64,000 nt of DNA from Bathymodiolus brooksi (taxonomy: Eukaryota > Mollusca > Bivalvia > Mytilida > Modiolidae): contig OY804582.1 of assembly GCA_963680875.1 (NCBI GenBank), positions 56,066,646-56,130,645 on the forward strand. The letters run 5' to 3'. Position numbers and translations under genes: made by a program. Positions within the stretch are counted from its first letter, which is position 1; each line of letters begins with the position of its first letter. Under the pieces are notes generated by a model. That model was not told where the DNA came from. It saw only the letters and a program-made list of their open reading frames with translations, and made no database searches. This document shows positions 16,543-32,300 of this stretch, in pieces.

Positions 16543-17766
16543 CTACAATAACAAATAACCCAAACACAACATCCACCAAATAGTCATATTCTGTACTACA
16601 ATATCAACTAACCAAAAGACAACATCCACCAAATAGTCATATTCCTGTACTACAATATCAAATAACCCAAACACAACATCCGCCAAATAGTCATATTCCT
16701 GTGCTACAATATCAAATAACCCAAACACAACATCCGCCAAATAGTCATATTCCTGTACTACAATATCAAATAACCCAAACACAACATCCGCCAAATAGTC
16801 ATATTCCTGTACTACAATATCAAATAACCCAAACACAACATCCGCCAAATAGTCGTATTCCTTTACTACAATATCAAATAACAAAAACACAACATCCACC
16901 AAATAGTCATATTCATGTACTACAATATCAAATAACCCAAACACAACATCTGCCAAATAGTCATATTCCTGTACTACAATATCAAATAACCCAAACAAAA
17001 CATCCACCAAATAGTCATATTCCTGTACTACAATATCAAATAACCCAAACACAACATCCGCCAAATAGTCGTATTCCTTTACTACAATAACAAATAACCC
17101 AAACACAACATCAGCCAAATAGTCATATTCCTTTACTACAATATCAAATAACCAAAACACAACATCCACCAAATAGTCATATTCCTGTACTACAATATCA
17201 AATAACCTAAACACAACATTCGCAAAATAGTCATATTCCTGTGCTACAATATCAAATAACCCAAACACAACATCCACCAAATAGTCATATTCCTGTACTA
17301 CAATATCAAATAACCCAAACACAACATCCGCCAAATAGTCGTATTCCTTTACTACAATATCAAATAACAAAAACACAACATCCACCAAATAGTCATATTC
17401 CTTTACTACAATATCAAATAACCCAAACACAACATCTGCCAAATAGTCATATTCCTGTACTACAATATCAAATAACCCAAACAAAACATCCACCAAATAG
17501 TCATATTCCTGTACTACAATATCAAATAACCCAAACACAACATCCGCCAAATAGTCGTATTCCTTTACTACAATAACAAATAACCCAAACACAACATCAG
17601 CCAAATAGTCATATTCCTTTACTACAATATCAAATAACCAAAACACAACATCCACCAAATAGTCATATTCCTGTACTACAATATCAAATAACCCAAACAC
17701 AACATTCGCAAAATAGTCATATTCCTGTGCTACAATATCAAATAACCCAAACACAACATCCACCAA
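16543..17766 (-). other. 407-codon open frame in satellite, copy A
   Basis: A minus-strand open run. The partner at 36885-38108 lies in the duplicated block. Plus-strand open runs of 129 and 111 codons (16701-17090 and 17241-17576) lie in the same DNA, which shows that the repeat is open in one frame on each strand. I see no coding signal beyond that. Confidence 0.15.
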
Positions 17767-20700
17767 ATAGTCATATTCTGTACTACAATAACAAATAACC
17801 CAAACACAACATCCACCAAATAGTCATATTCCTGTACTACAATATCAAATAACCCAAACACAACATCCGCCAAATAGTCATATTCCTGTGCTACAATATC
17901 AAATAACCCAAACACAACATCCGCCAAATAGTCATATTCCTGTACTACAATATCAAATAACCCAAACACAACATCCGCCAAATAGTCATATTCCTTTACT
18001 ATAATATCAAATAACCCAAACACAACATCTGCCAAATAGTCGTATTCCTGTACTACAATATCAAATAACCCAAAGCACAATATCCGTCAAATAGTCATAT
18101 TCCTGTACTTCAATAACAACTAACCAAAACACAACATCCACCAAATAGTCATATTCCTGTACTACAATATCAAATAACCCAAACACAACATCCACCAAAT
18201 AGTCATATTCTGTACTACAATATCAACTAACCAAAACACAACATCCACCAAATAGTCATATTCCTGTACTATAATATCAACTAACCAAAACACAACATCC
18301 ACCAAATAGTCATATTCCTGTACTACAATATCAAATAACCCAAACACAACATCCACCAAATAGTCATATTCCTGTGCTACAATATTAAATAACCCAAACA
18401 CAACATCCGCCAAATAGTCGTATTCCTGTACTACAATATCAAATAACCCAAACACAACATCCGCCAAATAGTCATATTCCTTTACTATTATATCAAATAA
18501 CCTAAGCAAAACATCTGCCAAATAGTCGTATTCCTGTACTACAATATCAAATAACCCAAAGCACAACATCCGCCAAATAGTCATATTCCTGTACTACAAT
18601 ATCAAATAACCCAAACACAACATCTGCCAACTAGTCGTATTCCTGTACTACAATATCAAATAACCAGAACACAACATCCACCAAATAGTCATATACCTGT
18701 ACTACAATATCAAATAACCCAAACACAACATCTGCCAAATAGTCGTATTCCTGTACTACAATGTCAAATAACCCAAACACAACATCCGCCAAATAGTCAT
18801 ATTCCTGTACTACAATATCAAATAACCCAAACACAACATCCGCCAAATAGTCATATTCCTGTACTACAATATCAACTAACCAAAACACAACATCCACCAA
18901 ATAGTCATATTCCTGTACTACAATATCAAATAACCCAAACACAACATCCACCAAATAGTCATATTCTGTACTACAATATCAACTAACCAAAACACAACAT
19001 CCACCAAATAGTCATATTCCTTTACTACAATATCAACTAACCAAAACACAACATCCACCAAATAGTCATATTCCTGTACTACAATATCAAATAACCCAAA
19101 CACAACATCCACCAAATAGTCATATTCCTGTGCTACAATATTAAATAACCCAAACACAACATCCGCCAAATAGTCCTATTCCTGTACTACAATATCAAAT
19201 AATCCAAACACAACATCAGCCAAATAGTCGTATTCCTGTACTACAATATCAAATAACCCAAACACAACATAGGCCAAATAGTCATATTCCTTTACTATTA
19301 TATCAAATAACCTAAGCACAACATCTGCCAAATAGTCGTATTCCTGTACTACAATATCAAATAACCCAAAGCACAACATCCGCCAAATAGTCATATTCCT
19401 GTACTACAATATCAAATAACCCAAACACAACATCTGCCAACTAGTCGTATTCCTGTACTACAATATCAAATAACCAGAACACAACATCCACCAAATAGTC
19501 ATATACCTGTACTTCAATATCAAATAACCCAAACACAACATCCGCCAAATAGTCATATTCCTTTACTATAATTTCAAATAACCCAAACACAACATCTGCC
19601 AAATAGTCGTATTCCTGTACTACAATATCAAATAACCCAAAGCACAATATCCGCCAAATAGTCATATTCCTGTACTACAATAACAACTAACCAAAACACA
19701 ACATCCACCAAATAGTCATATTCCTGTACTACAATATCAAATAACCCAAACACAACATCCACCAAATAGTCATATTCTGTACTACAATATCAACTAACCA
19801 AAACACAACATCCACCAAATAGTCATATTCATGTACTACAATATCAACTAACCAAAACACAACATCCACCAAATAGTCATATTCCTGTACTACAATATCA
19901 AATAACCCAAACACAACATCCACCAAATAGTCATATTCCTGTGCTACAATATTAAATAACCCAAACACAACATCCGCCAAATAGTCCTATTCCTGTACTA
20001 CAATATCAAATAACCCAAACACAACATCAGCCAAATAGTCGTATTCCTGTACTACAATATCAAATAACCCAAACACAACATCCGCCAAATAGTCATATTC
20101 CTTTACTATTATATCAAATAACCTAAGCACAACATCTGCCAAATAGTCGTATTCCTGTACTACAATATCAAATAACCCAAAGCACAACATCCGCCAAATA
20201 GTCCTATTCCTGTACTACAATATCAAATAACCCAAACACAACATCAGCCAAATAGTCGTATTCCTGTACTACAATATCAAATAACCCAAACACAACATCC
20301 GCCAAATAGTCATATTCCTTTACTATTATATCAAATAACCTAAGCACAACATCTGCCAAATAGTCGTATTCCTGTACTACAATATCAAATAACCCAAAGC
20401 ACAACATCCGCCAAATAGTCATATTCCTGTACTACAATATGAAATAACCCAAACACAACATCTGCCAACTAGTCGTATTCCTGTACTACAATATCAAATA
20501 ACCAAAACACAACATCCACCAAATAGTCATATTCCTGTACTACAATATCAAATAACCCAAACACAACATCTGCCAAATAGTCATATTCCTGTACTACAAT
20601 GTCAAATAACCCAAACACAACATCCGCCAAATAGTCATATTCCTGTACTACAATATCAAATAACCTAAACACAACATCCGCCAAATAGTCATATTCCTTT

Positions 20701-23700
20701 ACTATTATATCAAATAACCTAAGCACAACATCTGCCAAATAGTCGTATTCCTGTACTACAATATCAAATAACCCAAAGCACAACATCCGCCAAATAGTCA
20801 TATTCCTGTACTACAATATCAAATAACCCAAACACAACATCTGCCAACTAGTCGTATTCCTGTACTACAATATCAAATAACACAAACACAACATCCGCCA
20901 AATAGTCATATTCCTGTACTACAATATCAAATAACCCAAACACAACATCCGACAAATAGTCATATTCCTGTACTACAATATCAAATAACCCAAACACAAC
21001 ATCTGCCTAATAGACATATTCCTGTACTACAATATCAAATAACCCAAACACAACATCCACCAAATAGTCATATTCATGTACTACAATATCAAATAACCCA
21101 AACACAACATCTGCCAAATAGTCATATTCCTGTACTACAATATCAAATAACCCAAACAAAACATCCACCAAATAGTCATATTCCTGTACTACAATATCAA
21201 ATAACCCAAACACAACATCCGCCAAATAGTCGTATTCCTTTACTACAATAACAAATAACCCAAACACAACATCAGCCAAATAGTCATATTCCTTTACTAC
21301 AATATCAAATAACCAAAACACAACATCCACCAAATAGTCATATTCCTGTACTACAATATCAAATAACCCAAACACAACATTCGCAAAATAGTCATATTCC
21401 TGTGCTACAATATCAAATAACCCAAACACAACATCCACCAAATAGTCATATTCTGTACTACAATAACAAATAACCCAAACACAACATCCACCAAATAGTC
21501 ATATTCTGTACTACAATATCAACTAACCAAAAGACAACATCCACAAAATAGTCATATTCCTGTACTACAATATCAAATAACCCAAACACAACATCCGCCA
21601 AATAGTCATATTCCTGTGCTACAATATCAAATAACCCAAACACAACATCCGCCAAATAGTCATATTCCTGTACTTCAATATCAAATAACCCAAACACAAC
21701 ATCCGCCAAATAGTCATATTCCTTTACTATAATATCAAATAACCCAAACACAACATCTGCCAAATAGTCGTATTCCTGTACTACAATATCAAATAACCCA
21801 AAGCACAATATCCGCCAAATAGTCATATTCCTGTACTACAATAACAACTAACCAAAACACAACATCCACCAAATAGTCATATTCCTGTACTACAATATCA
21901 AATAACCCAAACACAACATTCGCAAAATAGTCATATTCCTGTGCTACAATATCAAATAACCCAAACACAACATCCACCAAATAGTCATATTCTGTACTAC
22001 AATAACAAATAACCCAAACACAACATCCACCAAATAGTCATATTCCTGTACTACAATATCAAATAACCCAAACACAACATCCGCCAAATAGTCATATTCC
22101 TGTGCTACAATATCAAATAACCCAAACACAACATCCACCAAATAGTCATATTCCTGTACTACAATATCAAATAACCCAAACACAACATCCGCCAAATAGT
22201 CGTATTCCTTTACTACAATATCAAATAACAAAAACACAACATCCACCAAATAGTCATATTCCTTTACTACAATATCAAATAACCCAAACACAACATCTGC
22301 CAAATAGTCATATTCCTGTACTACAATATCAAATAACCCAAACAAAACATCCACCAAATAGTCATATTCCTGTACTACAATATCAAATAACCCAAACACA
22401 ACATCCGCCAAATAGTCGTATTCCTTTACTACAATAACAAATAACCCAAACACAACATCAGCCAAATAGTCATATTCCTTTACTACAATATCAAATAACC
22501 AAAACACAACATCCACCAAATAGTCATATTCCTGTACTACAATATCAAATAACCCAAACACAACATTCGCAAAATAGTCATATTCCTGTGCTACAATATC
22601 AAATAACCCAAACACAACATCCACCAAATAGTCATATTCTGTACTACAATAACAAATAACCCAAACACAACATCCACCAAATAGTCATATTCCTGTACTA
22701 CAATATCAAATAACCCAAACACAACATCCGCCAAATAGTCATATTCCTGTGCTACAATATCAAATAACCCAAACACAACATCCGCCAAATAGTCATATTC
22801 CTGTACTACAATATCAAATAACCCAAACACAACATCCGCCAAATAGTCATATTCCTTTACTATAATATCAAATAACCCAAACACAACATCTGCCAAATAG
22901 TCGTATTCCTGTACTACAATATCAAATAACCCAAAGCACAATATCCGTCAAATAGTCATATTCCTGTACTTCAATAACAACTAACCAAAACACAACATCC
23001 ACCAAATAGTCATATTCCTGTACTACAATATCAAATAACCCAAACACAACATCCACCAAATAGTCATATTCTGTACTACAATATCAACTAACCAAAACAC
23101 AACATCCACCAAATAGTCATATTCCTGTACTATAATATCAACTAACCAAAACACAACATCCACCAAATAGTCATATTCCTGTACTACAATATCAAATAAC
23201 CCAAACACAACATCCACCAAATAGTCATATTCCTGTGCTACAATATTAAATAACCCAAACACAACATCCGCCAAATAGTCCTATTCCTGTACTACAATAT
23301 CAAATAACCCAAACACAACATCAGCCAAATAGTCGTATTCCTGTACTACAATATCAAATAACCCAAACACAACATCCGCCAAATAGTCATATTCCTTTAC
23401 TATTATATCAAATAACCTAAGCACAACATCTGCCAAATAGTCGTATTCCTGTACTACAATATCAAATAACCCAAAGCACAACATCCGCCAAATAGTCATA
23501 TTCCTGTACTACAATATCAAATAACCCAAACACAACATCTGCCAACTAGTCGTATTCCTGTACTACAATATCAAATAACCAGAACACAACATCCACCAAA
23601 TAGTCATATACCTGTACTACAATATCAAATAACCCAAACACAACATCTGCCAAATAGTCGTATTCCTGTACTACAATGTCAAATAACCCAAACACAACAT

Positions 23701-26650
23701 CCGCCAAATAGTCATATTCCTGTACTACAATATCAAATAACCCAAACACAACATCCGCCAAATAGTCATATTCCTGTACTACAATATCAACTAACCAAAA
23801 CACAACATCCACCAAATAGTCATATTCCTGTACTACAATATCAAATAACCCAAACACAACATCCACCAAATAGTCATATTCTGTACTACAATATCAACTA
23901 ACCAAAACACAACATCCACCAAATAGTCATATTCCTTTACTACAATATCAACTAACCAAAACACAACATCCACCAAATAGTCATATTCCTGTACTACAAT
24001 ATCAAATAACCCAAACACAACATCCACCAAATAGTCATATTCCTGTGCTACAATATTAAATAACCCAAACACAACATCCGCCAAATAGTCCTATTCCTGT
24101 ACTACAATATCAAATAATCCAAACACAACATCAGCCAAATAGTCGTATTCCTGTACTACAATATCAAATAACCCAAACACAACATAGGCCAAATAGTCAT
24201 ATTCCTTTACTATTATATCAAATAACCTAAGCACAACATCTGCCAAATAGTCGTATTCCTGTACTACAATATCAAATAACCCAAAGCACAACATCCGCCA
24301 AATAGTCATATTCCTGTACTACAATATCAAATAACCCAAACACAACATCTGCCAACTAGTCGTATTCCTGTACTACAATATCAAATAACCAGAACACAAC
24401 ATCCACCAAATAGTCATATACCTGTACTTCAATATCAAATAACCCAAACACAACATCCGCCAAATAGTCATATTCCTTTACTATAATATCAAATAACCCA
24501 AACACAACATCTGCCAAATAGTCATATTCCTGTACTACAATATCAAATAACCCAAACAAAACATCCACCAAATAGTCATATTCCTGTACTACAGTATCAA
24601 ATAACCCAAACACAACATCCGCCAAATAGTCGTATTCTATAACAAATAACCCAAACACAACATCAGCCAAATAGTCATATTCCTTTACTACAATATCAAA
24701 TAACCCAAACACAACATCCACCAAATAGTCATATTCCTGTACTACAATATCAAATAACCCAAACACAACATTCGCAAAATAGTCATATTCCTGTGCTACA
24801 ATATCAAATAACCCAAACACAACATCCACCAAATAGTCATATTCTGTACTACAATAACAAATAACCCAAACACAACATCCACCAAATAGTCATATTCCTG
24901 TACTACAATATCAAATAACCCAAACACAACATCCGCCAAATAGTCATATTCCTGTGCTACAATATCAAATAACCCAAACACAACATCCGCCAAATAGTCA
25001 TATTCCTGTACTACAATATCAAATAACCCAAACACAACATCCGCCAAATAGTCATATTCCTTTACTATAATATCAAATAACCCAAACACAACATCTGCCA
25101 AATAGTCGTATTCCTGTACTACAATATCAAATAACCCAAAGCACAATATCCGTCAAATAGTCATATTCCTGTACTTCAATAACAACTAACCAAAACACAA
25201 CATCCACCAAATAGTCATATTCCTGTACTACAATATCAAATAACCCAAACACAACATCCACCAAATAGTCATATTCTGTACTACAATATCAACTAACCAA
25301 AACACAACATCCACCAAATAGTCATATTCCTGTACTATAATATCAACTAACCAAAACACAACATCCACCAAATAGTCATATTCCTGTACTACAATATCAA
25401 ATAACCCAAACACAACATCCACCAAATAGTCATATTCCTGTGCTACAATATTAAATAACCCAAACACAACATCCGCCAAATAGTCCTATTCCTGTACTAC
25501 AATATCAAATAACCCAAACACAACATCAGCCAAATAGTCGTATTCCTGTACTACAATATCAAATAACCCAAACACAACATCCGCCAAATAGTCATATTCC
25601 TTTACTATTATATCAAATAACCTAAGCACAACATCTGCCAAATAGTCGTATTCCTGTACTACAATATCAAATAACCCAAAGCACAACATCCGCCAAATAG
25701 TCATATTCCTGTACTACAATATCAAATAACCCAAACACAACATCTGCCAACTAGTCGTATTCCTGTACTACAATATCAAATAACCAGAACACAACATCCA
25801 CCAAATAGTCATATACCTGTACTACAATATCAAATAACCCAAACACAACATCTGCCAAATAGTCGTATTCCTGTACTACAATGTCAAATAACCCAAACAC
25901 AACATCCGCCAAATAGTCATATTCCTGTACTACAATATCAAATAACCCAAACACAACATCCGCCAAATAGTCATATTCCTGTACTACAATATCAACTAAC
26001 CAAAACACAACATCCACCAAATAGTCATATTCCTGTACTACAATATCAAATAACCCAAACACAACATCCACCAAATAGTCATATTCTGTACTACAATATC
26101 AACTAACCAAAACACAACATCCACCAAATAGTCATATTCCTTTACTACAATATCAACTAACCAAAACACAACATCCACCAAATAGTCATATTCCTGTACT
26201 ACAATATCAAATAACCCAAACACAACATCCACCAAATAGTCATATTCCTGTGCTACAATATTAAATAACCCAAACACAACATCCGCCAAATAGTCCTATT
26301 CCTGTACTACAATATCAAATAATCCAAACACAACATCAGCCAAATAGTCGTATTCCTGTACTACAATATCAAATAACCCAAACACAACATAGGCCAAATA
26401 GTCATATTCCTTTACTATTATATCAAATAACCTAAGCACAACATCTGCCAAATAGTCGTATTCCTGTACTACAATATCAAATAACCCAAAGCACAACATC
26501 CGCCAAATAGTCATATTCCTGTACTACAATATCAAATAACCCAAACACAACATCTGCCAACTAGTCGTATTCCTGTACTACAATATCAAATAACCAGAAC
26601 ACAACATCCACCAAATAGTCATATACCTGTACTTCAATATCAAATAACCC
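16900..26650. repeat. Higher-order repeat family, offsets 4861/4915 and 2205 bp
   Basis: Landmarks at 17241, 17730, 18631 and 18918 recur at 22102, 22591, 23546 and 23833. The offset is 4861 bp and becomes 4915 after one extra monomer. The second copy recurs again at 24796-26514 with offset 2205 bp. The offset is 2214 bp (41 monomers exactly) left of a 45-bp monomer near 24,630; its 9-bp deletion accounts for the fall to 2205. A further copy lies at 37.6-39.9 kb through the large duplication. Confidence 0.82.
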
Positions 26651-26659
26651 AAACACAAC

Positions 26660-29365
26660 ATCCGCCAAATAGTCATATTCCTTTACTATAATATCAAATA
26701 ACCCAAACACAACATCTGCCAAATAGTCGTATTCCTGTACTACAATATCAAATAACCCAAAGCACAATATCCGCCAAATAGTCATATTCCTGTACTACAA
26801 TAACAACTAACCAAAACACAACATCCACCAAATAGTCATATTCCTGTACTACAATATCAAATAACCCAAACACAACATCCACCAAATAGTCATATTCTGT
26901 ACTACAATATCAACTAACCAAAACACAACATCCACCAAATAGTCATATTCATGTACTACAATATCAACTAACCAAAACACAACATCCACCAAATAGTCAT
27001 ATTCCTGTACTACAATATCAAATAACCCAAACACAACATCCACCAAATAGTCATATTCCTGTGCTACAATATTAAATAACCCAAACACAACATCCGCCAA
27101 ATAGTCCTATTCCTGTACTACAATATCAAATAACCCAAACACAACATCAGCCAAATAGTCGTATTCCTGTACTACAATATCAAATAACCCAAACACAACA
27201 TCCGCCAAATAGTCATATTCCTTTACTATTATATCAAATAACCTAAGCACAACATCTGCCAAATAGTCGTATTCCTGTACTACAATATCAAATAACCCAA
27301 AGCACAACATCCGCCAAATAGTCCTATTCCTGTACTACAATATCAAATAACCCAAACACAACATCAGCCAAATAGTCGTATTCCTGTACTACAATATCAA
27401 ATAACCCAAACACAACATCCGCCAAATAGTCATATTCCTTTACTATTATATCAAATAACCTAAGCACAACATCTGCCAAATAGTCGTATTCCTGTACTAC
27501 AATATCAAATAACCCAAAGCACAACATCCGCCAAATAGTCATATTCCTGTACTACAATATGAAATAACCCAAACACAACATCTGCCAACTAGTCGTATTC
27601 CTGTACTACAATATCAAATAACCAAAACACAACATCCACCAAATAGTCATATTCCTGTACTACAATATCAAATAACCCAAACACAACATCTGCCAAATAG
27701 TCATATTCCTGTACTACAATGTCAAATAACCCAAACACAACATCCGCCAAATAGTCATATTCCTGTACTACAATATCAAATAACCTAAACACAACATCCG
27801 CCAAATAGTCATATTCCTTTACTATTATATCAAATAACCTAAGCACAACATCTGCCAAATAGTCGTATTCCTGTACTACAATATCAAATAACCCAAAGCA
27901 CAACATCCGCCAAATAGTCATATTCCTGTACTACAATATCAAATAACCCAAACACAACATCTGCCAACTAGTCGTATTCCTGTACTACAATATCAAATAA
28001 CACAAACACAACATCCGCCAAATAGTCATATTCCTTTACTATAATATCAAATAACCCAAACACAACATCTGCCAAATAGTCGTATTCCTGTACTACAATA
28101 TCAAATAACCCAAAGCACAATATCCGCCAAATAGTCATATTCCTGTACTACAATAACAACTAACCAAAACACAACATCCACCAAATAGTCATATTCCTGT
28201 ACTACAATATCAAATAACCCAAACACAACATCCACCAAATAGTCATATTCTGTACTACAATATCAACTAACCAAAACACAACATCCACCAAATAGTCATA
28301 TTCATGTACTACAATATCAACTAACCAAAACACAACATCCACCAAATAGTCATATTCCTGTACTACAATATCAAATAACCCAAACACAACATCCACCAAA
28401 TAGTCATATTCCTGTGCTACAATATTAAATAACCCAAACACAACATCCGCCAAATAGTCCTATTCCTGTACTACAATATCAAATAACCCAAACACAACAT
28501 CAGCCAAATAGTCGTATTCCTGTACTACAATATCAAATAACCCAAACACAACATCCGCCAAATAGTCATATTCCTTTACTATTATATCAAATAACCTAAG
28601 CACAACATCTGCCAAATAGTCGTATTCCTGTACTACAATATCAAATAACCCAAAGCACAACATCCGCCAAATAGTCCTATTCCTGTACTACAATATCAAA
28701 TAACCCAAACACAACATCAGCCAAATAGTCGTATTCCTGTACTACAATATCAAATAACCCAAACACAACATCCGCCAAATAGTCATATTCCTTTACTATT
28801 ATATCAAATAACCTAAGCACAACATCTGCCAAATAGTCGTATTCCTGTACTACAATATCAAATAACCCAAAGCACAACATCCGCCAAATAGTCATATTCC
28901 TGTACTACAATATGAAATAACCCAAACACAAAATCTGCCAACTAGTCGTATTCCTGTACTACAATATCAAATAACCAAAACACAACATCCACCAAATAGT
29001 CATATTCCTGTACTACAATATCAAATAACCCAAACACAACATCTGCCAAATAGTCATATTCCTGTACTACAATGTCAAATAACCCAAACACAACATCCGC
29101 CAAATAGTCATATTCCTGTACTACAATATCAAATAACCTAAACACAACATCCGCCAAATAGTCATATTCCTTTACTATTATATCAAATAACCTAAGCACA
29201 ACATCTGCCAAATAGTCGTATTCCTGTACTACAATATCAAATAACCCAAAGCACAACATCCGCCAAATAGTCATATTCCTGTACTACAATATCAAATAAC
29301 CCAAACACAACATCTGCCAACTAGTCGTATTCCTGTACTACAATATCAAATAACACAAACACAAC
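26660..29365. repeat. Tandem higher-order unit of 1353 bp, two copies
   Basis: The block from about 26,660 to 28,012 is followed directly by a second copy to about 29,365. Landmarks 26849/28202, 27107/28460, 27324/28677 and 27589/28942 all differ by 1353 bp, that is 25 monomers plus 3 bases. The same order is seen at 19729-20801 (offset 7120). Confidence 0.85.
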
Positions 29366-32300
29366 ATCCGCCAAATAGTCATATTCCTGTACTACAATAT
29401 CAAATAACCCAAGCACAACATCCGACAAATAGTCATATTCCTGTACTACAATATCAAATAACCCAAACACAACATCTGCCTAATAGTCATATTCCTGTAC
29501 TACAATATCAAATAACCCAAACACAACATCCACCAAATAGTCATATTCATGTACTACAATATCAAATAACCCAAACACAACATCTGCCAAATAGTCATAT
29601 TCCTGTACTACAATATCAAATAACCCAAACAAAACATCCACCAAATAGTCATATTCCTGTACTACAATATCAAATAACCCAAACACAACATCCGCCAAAT
29701 AGTCGTATTCCTTTACTACAATAACAAATAACCCAAACACAACATCAGCCAAATAGTCATATTCCTTTACTACAATATCAAATAACCAAAACACAACATC
29801 CACCAAATAGTCATATTCCTGTACTACAATATCAAATAACCCAAACACAACATTCGCAAAATAGTCATATTCCTGTGCTACAATATCAAATAACCCAAAC
29901 ACAACATCCACCAAATAGTCATATTCTGTACTACAATAACAAATAACCCAAACACAACATCCACCAAATAGTCATATTCTGTACTACAATATCAACTAAC
30001 CAAAAGACAACATCCACAAAATAGTCATATTCCTGTACTACAATATCAAATAACCCAAACACAACATCCGCCAAATAGTCATATTCCTGTGCTACAATAT
30101 CAAATAACCCAAACACAACATCCGCCAAATAGTCATATTCCTGTACTACAATATCAAATAACCCAAACACAACATCCGCCAAATAGTCATATTCCTTTAC
30201 TATAATATCAAATAACCCAAACACAACATCTGCCAAATAGTCGTATTCCTGTACTACAATATCAAATAACCCAAAGCACAATATCCGCCAAATAGTCATA
30301 TTCCTGTACTACAATAACAACTAACCAAAACACAACATCCACCAAATAGTCATATTCCTGTACTACAATATCAAATAACCCAAACACAACATCCACCAAA
30401 TAGTCATATTCTGTACTACAATATCAACTAACCAAAACACAACATCCACCAAATAGTCATATTCATGTACTACAATATCAACTAACCAAAACACAACATC
30501 CACCAAATAGTCATATTCCTGTACTACAATATCAAATAACCCAAACACAACATCCACCAAATAGTCATATTCCTGTGCTACAATATTAAATAACCCAAAC
30601 ACAACATCCGCCAAATAGTCCTATTCCTGTACTACAATATCAAATAACCCAAACACAACATCAGCCAAATAGTCGTATTCCTGTACTACAATATCAAATA
30701 ACCCAAACACAACATCCGCCAAATAGTCATATTCCTTTACTATTATATCAAATAACCTAAGCACAACATCTGCCAAATAGTCGTATTCCTGTACTACAAT
30801 ATCAAATAACCCAAAGCACAACATCCGCCAAATAGTCATATTCCTGTACTACAATATCAAATAACCCAAACACAACATCTGCCAACTAGTCGTTTTCCTG
30901 TACTACAATATCAAATAACCAGAACACAACATCCACCAAATAGTCATATACCTGTACTACAATATCAAATAACCCAAACACAACATCTGCCAAATAGTCA
31001 TATTTCTGTACTACAATGTCAAATAACCCAAACACAACATCCGCCAAATAGTCATATTCCTGTACTACAATATCAAATAACCCAAACACAACATCCGCCA
31101 AATAGTCATATTCCTGTACTACAATATCAACTAACCAAAACACAACATCCACCAAATAGTCATATACCTGTACTACAATATCAAATAACCCAAATACAAC
31201 ATCTGCCTAATAGTCATATTCCTGTACTACCATATCAAATAACCCAAACACAACATCTGCCAAATAGTCATATTCCTGTACTACAATATCAAATAACCCA
31301 AACACAACATCCACCAAATAGTCGTATTCCTTTACCACAATATCAAATAACCAAAACACAACATCCACCAAATAGTCGTATTCCTGTACTACAATATCAA
31401 ATAACCCAAACACAACATCCGCCAAATAGTCATATTCCTGTACTACAATATCAAATAACCCAAACACAACATCTGCCTAATAGTCATATTCCTGTACTAC
31501 AATATCAAATAACCCAAACACAACATCCACCAAATAGTCATATTCCTGTACTACAATATCAAATAACCCAAACACAACATCCGCCAAATAGTCGTATTCC
31601 TTTACTACAATATCAAATAACAAAAACACAACATCCACCAAATAGTCATATTCATGTACTACAATATCAAATAACCCAAACACAACATCTGCCAAATAGT
31701 CATATTCCTGTACTACAATATCAAATAACCCAAACAAAACATCCACCAAATAGTCATATTCCTGTACTACAATATCAAATAACCCAAACACAACATCTGC
31801 CAAATAGTCGTATTCTATAACAAATAACCCAAACACAACATCAGCCAAATAGTCATATTCCTTTACTACAATATCAAATAACCAAAACACAACATCCACC
31901 AAATAGTCATAATCCTGTACTACAATATCAAATAACCCAAACACAACATCAGCCAAATAGTCATATTCCTGTACTACAATATCAAATAACCCAAACACAA
32001 CATTCGCAAAATAGTCATATTCCTGTGCTACAATATCAAATAACCCAAACACAACATCCACCAAATAGTCATATTCTGTACTACAATAACAAATAACCCA
32101 AACACAACATCCACCAAATAGTCATATTCTGTACTACAATATCAACTAACCAAAAGACAACATCCACCAAATAGTCATATTCCTGTACTACAATATCAAA
32201 TAACCCAAACACAACATCCGCCAAATAGTCATATTCCTGTGCTACAATATCAAATAACCCAAACACAACATCCGCCAAATAGTCATATTCCTGTACTACA

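Larger units (their letters stand above)
9020..19545. repeat. Copy A of a roughly 10.5-kb intra-array segmental duplication
   Basis: This block matches 29,360-39,940 base for base apart from scattered changes. The offset is 20,343 bp up to a one-base difference near 12,511 (caaatattccc here, caaataaccc in the partner), then 20,342, then 20,396 after a 54-bp monomer present only in the partner near 38,760. Matching landmarks include 9137/29480, 11134/31477, 14419/34761 and 16543/36885. Left of about 9,020 and right of about 19,548 the monomer order of the copies diverges. I noticed only a dozen or two substitutions by eye, so identity is probably above 99.5%. Confidence 0.88.
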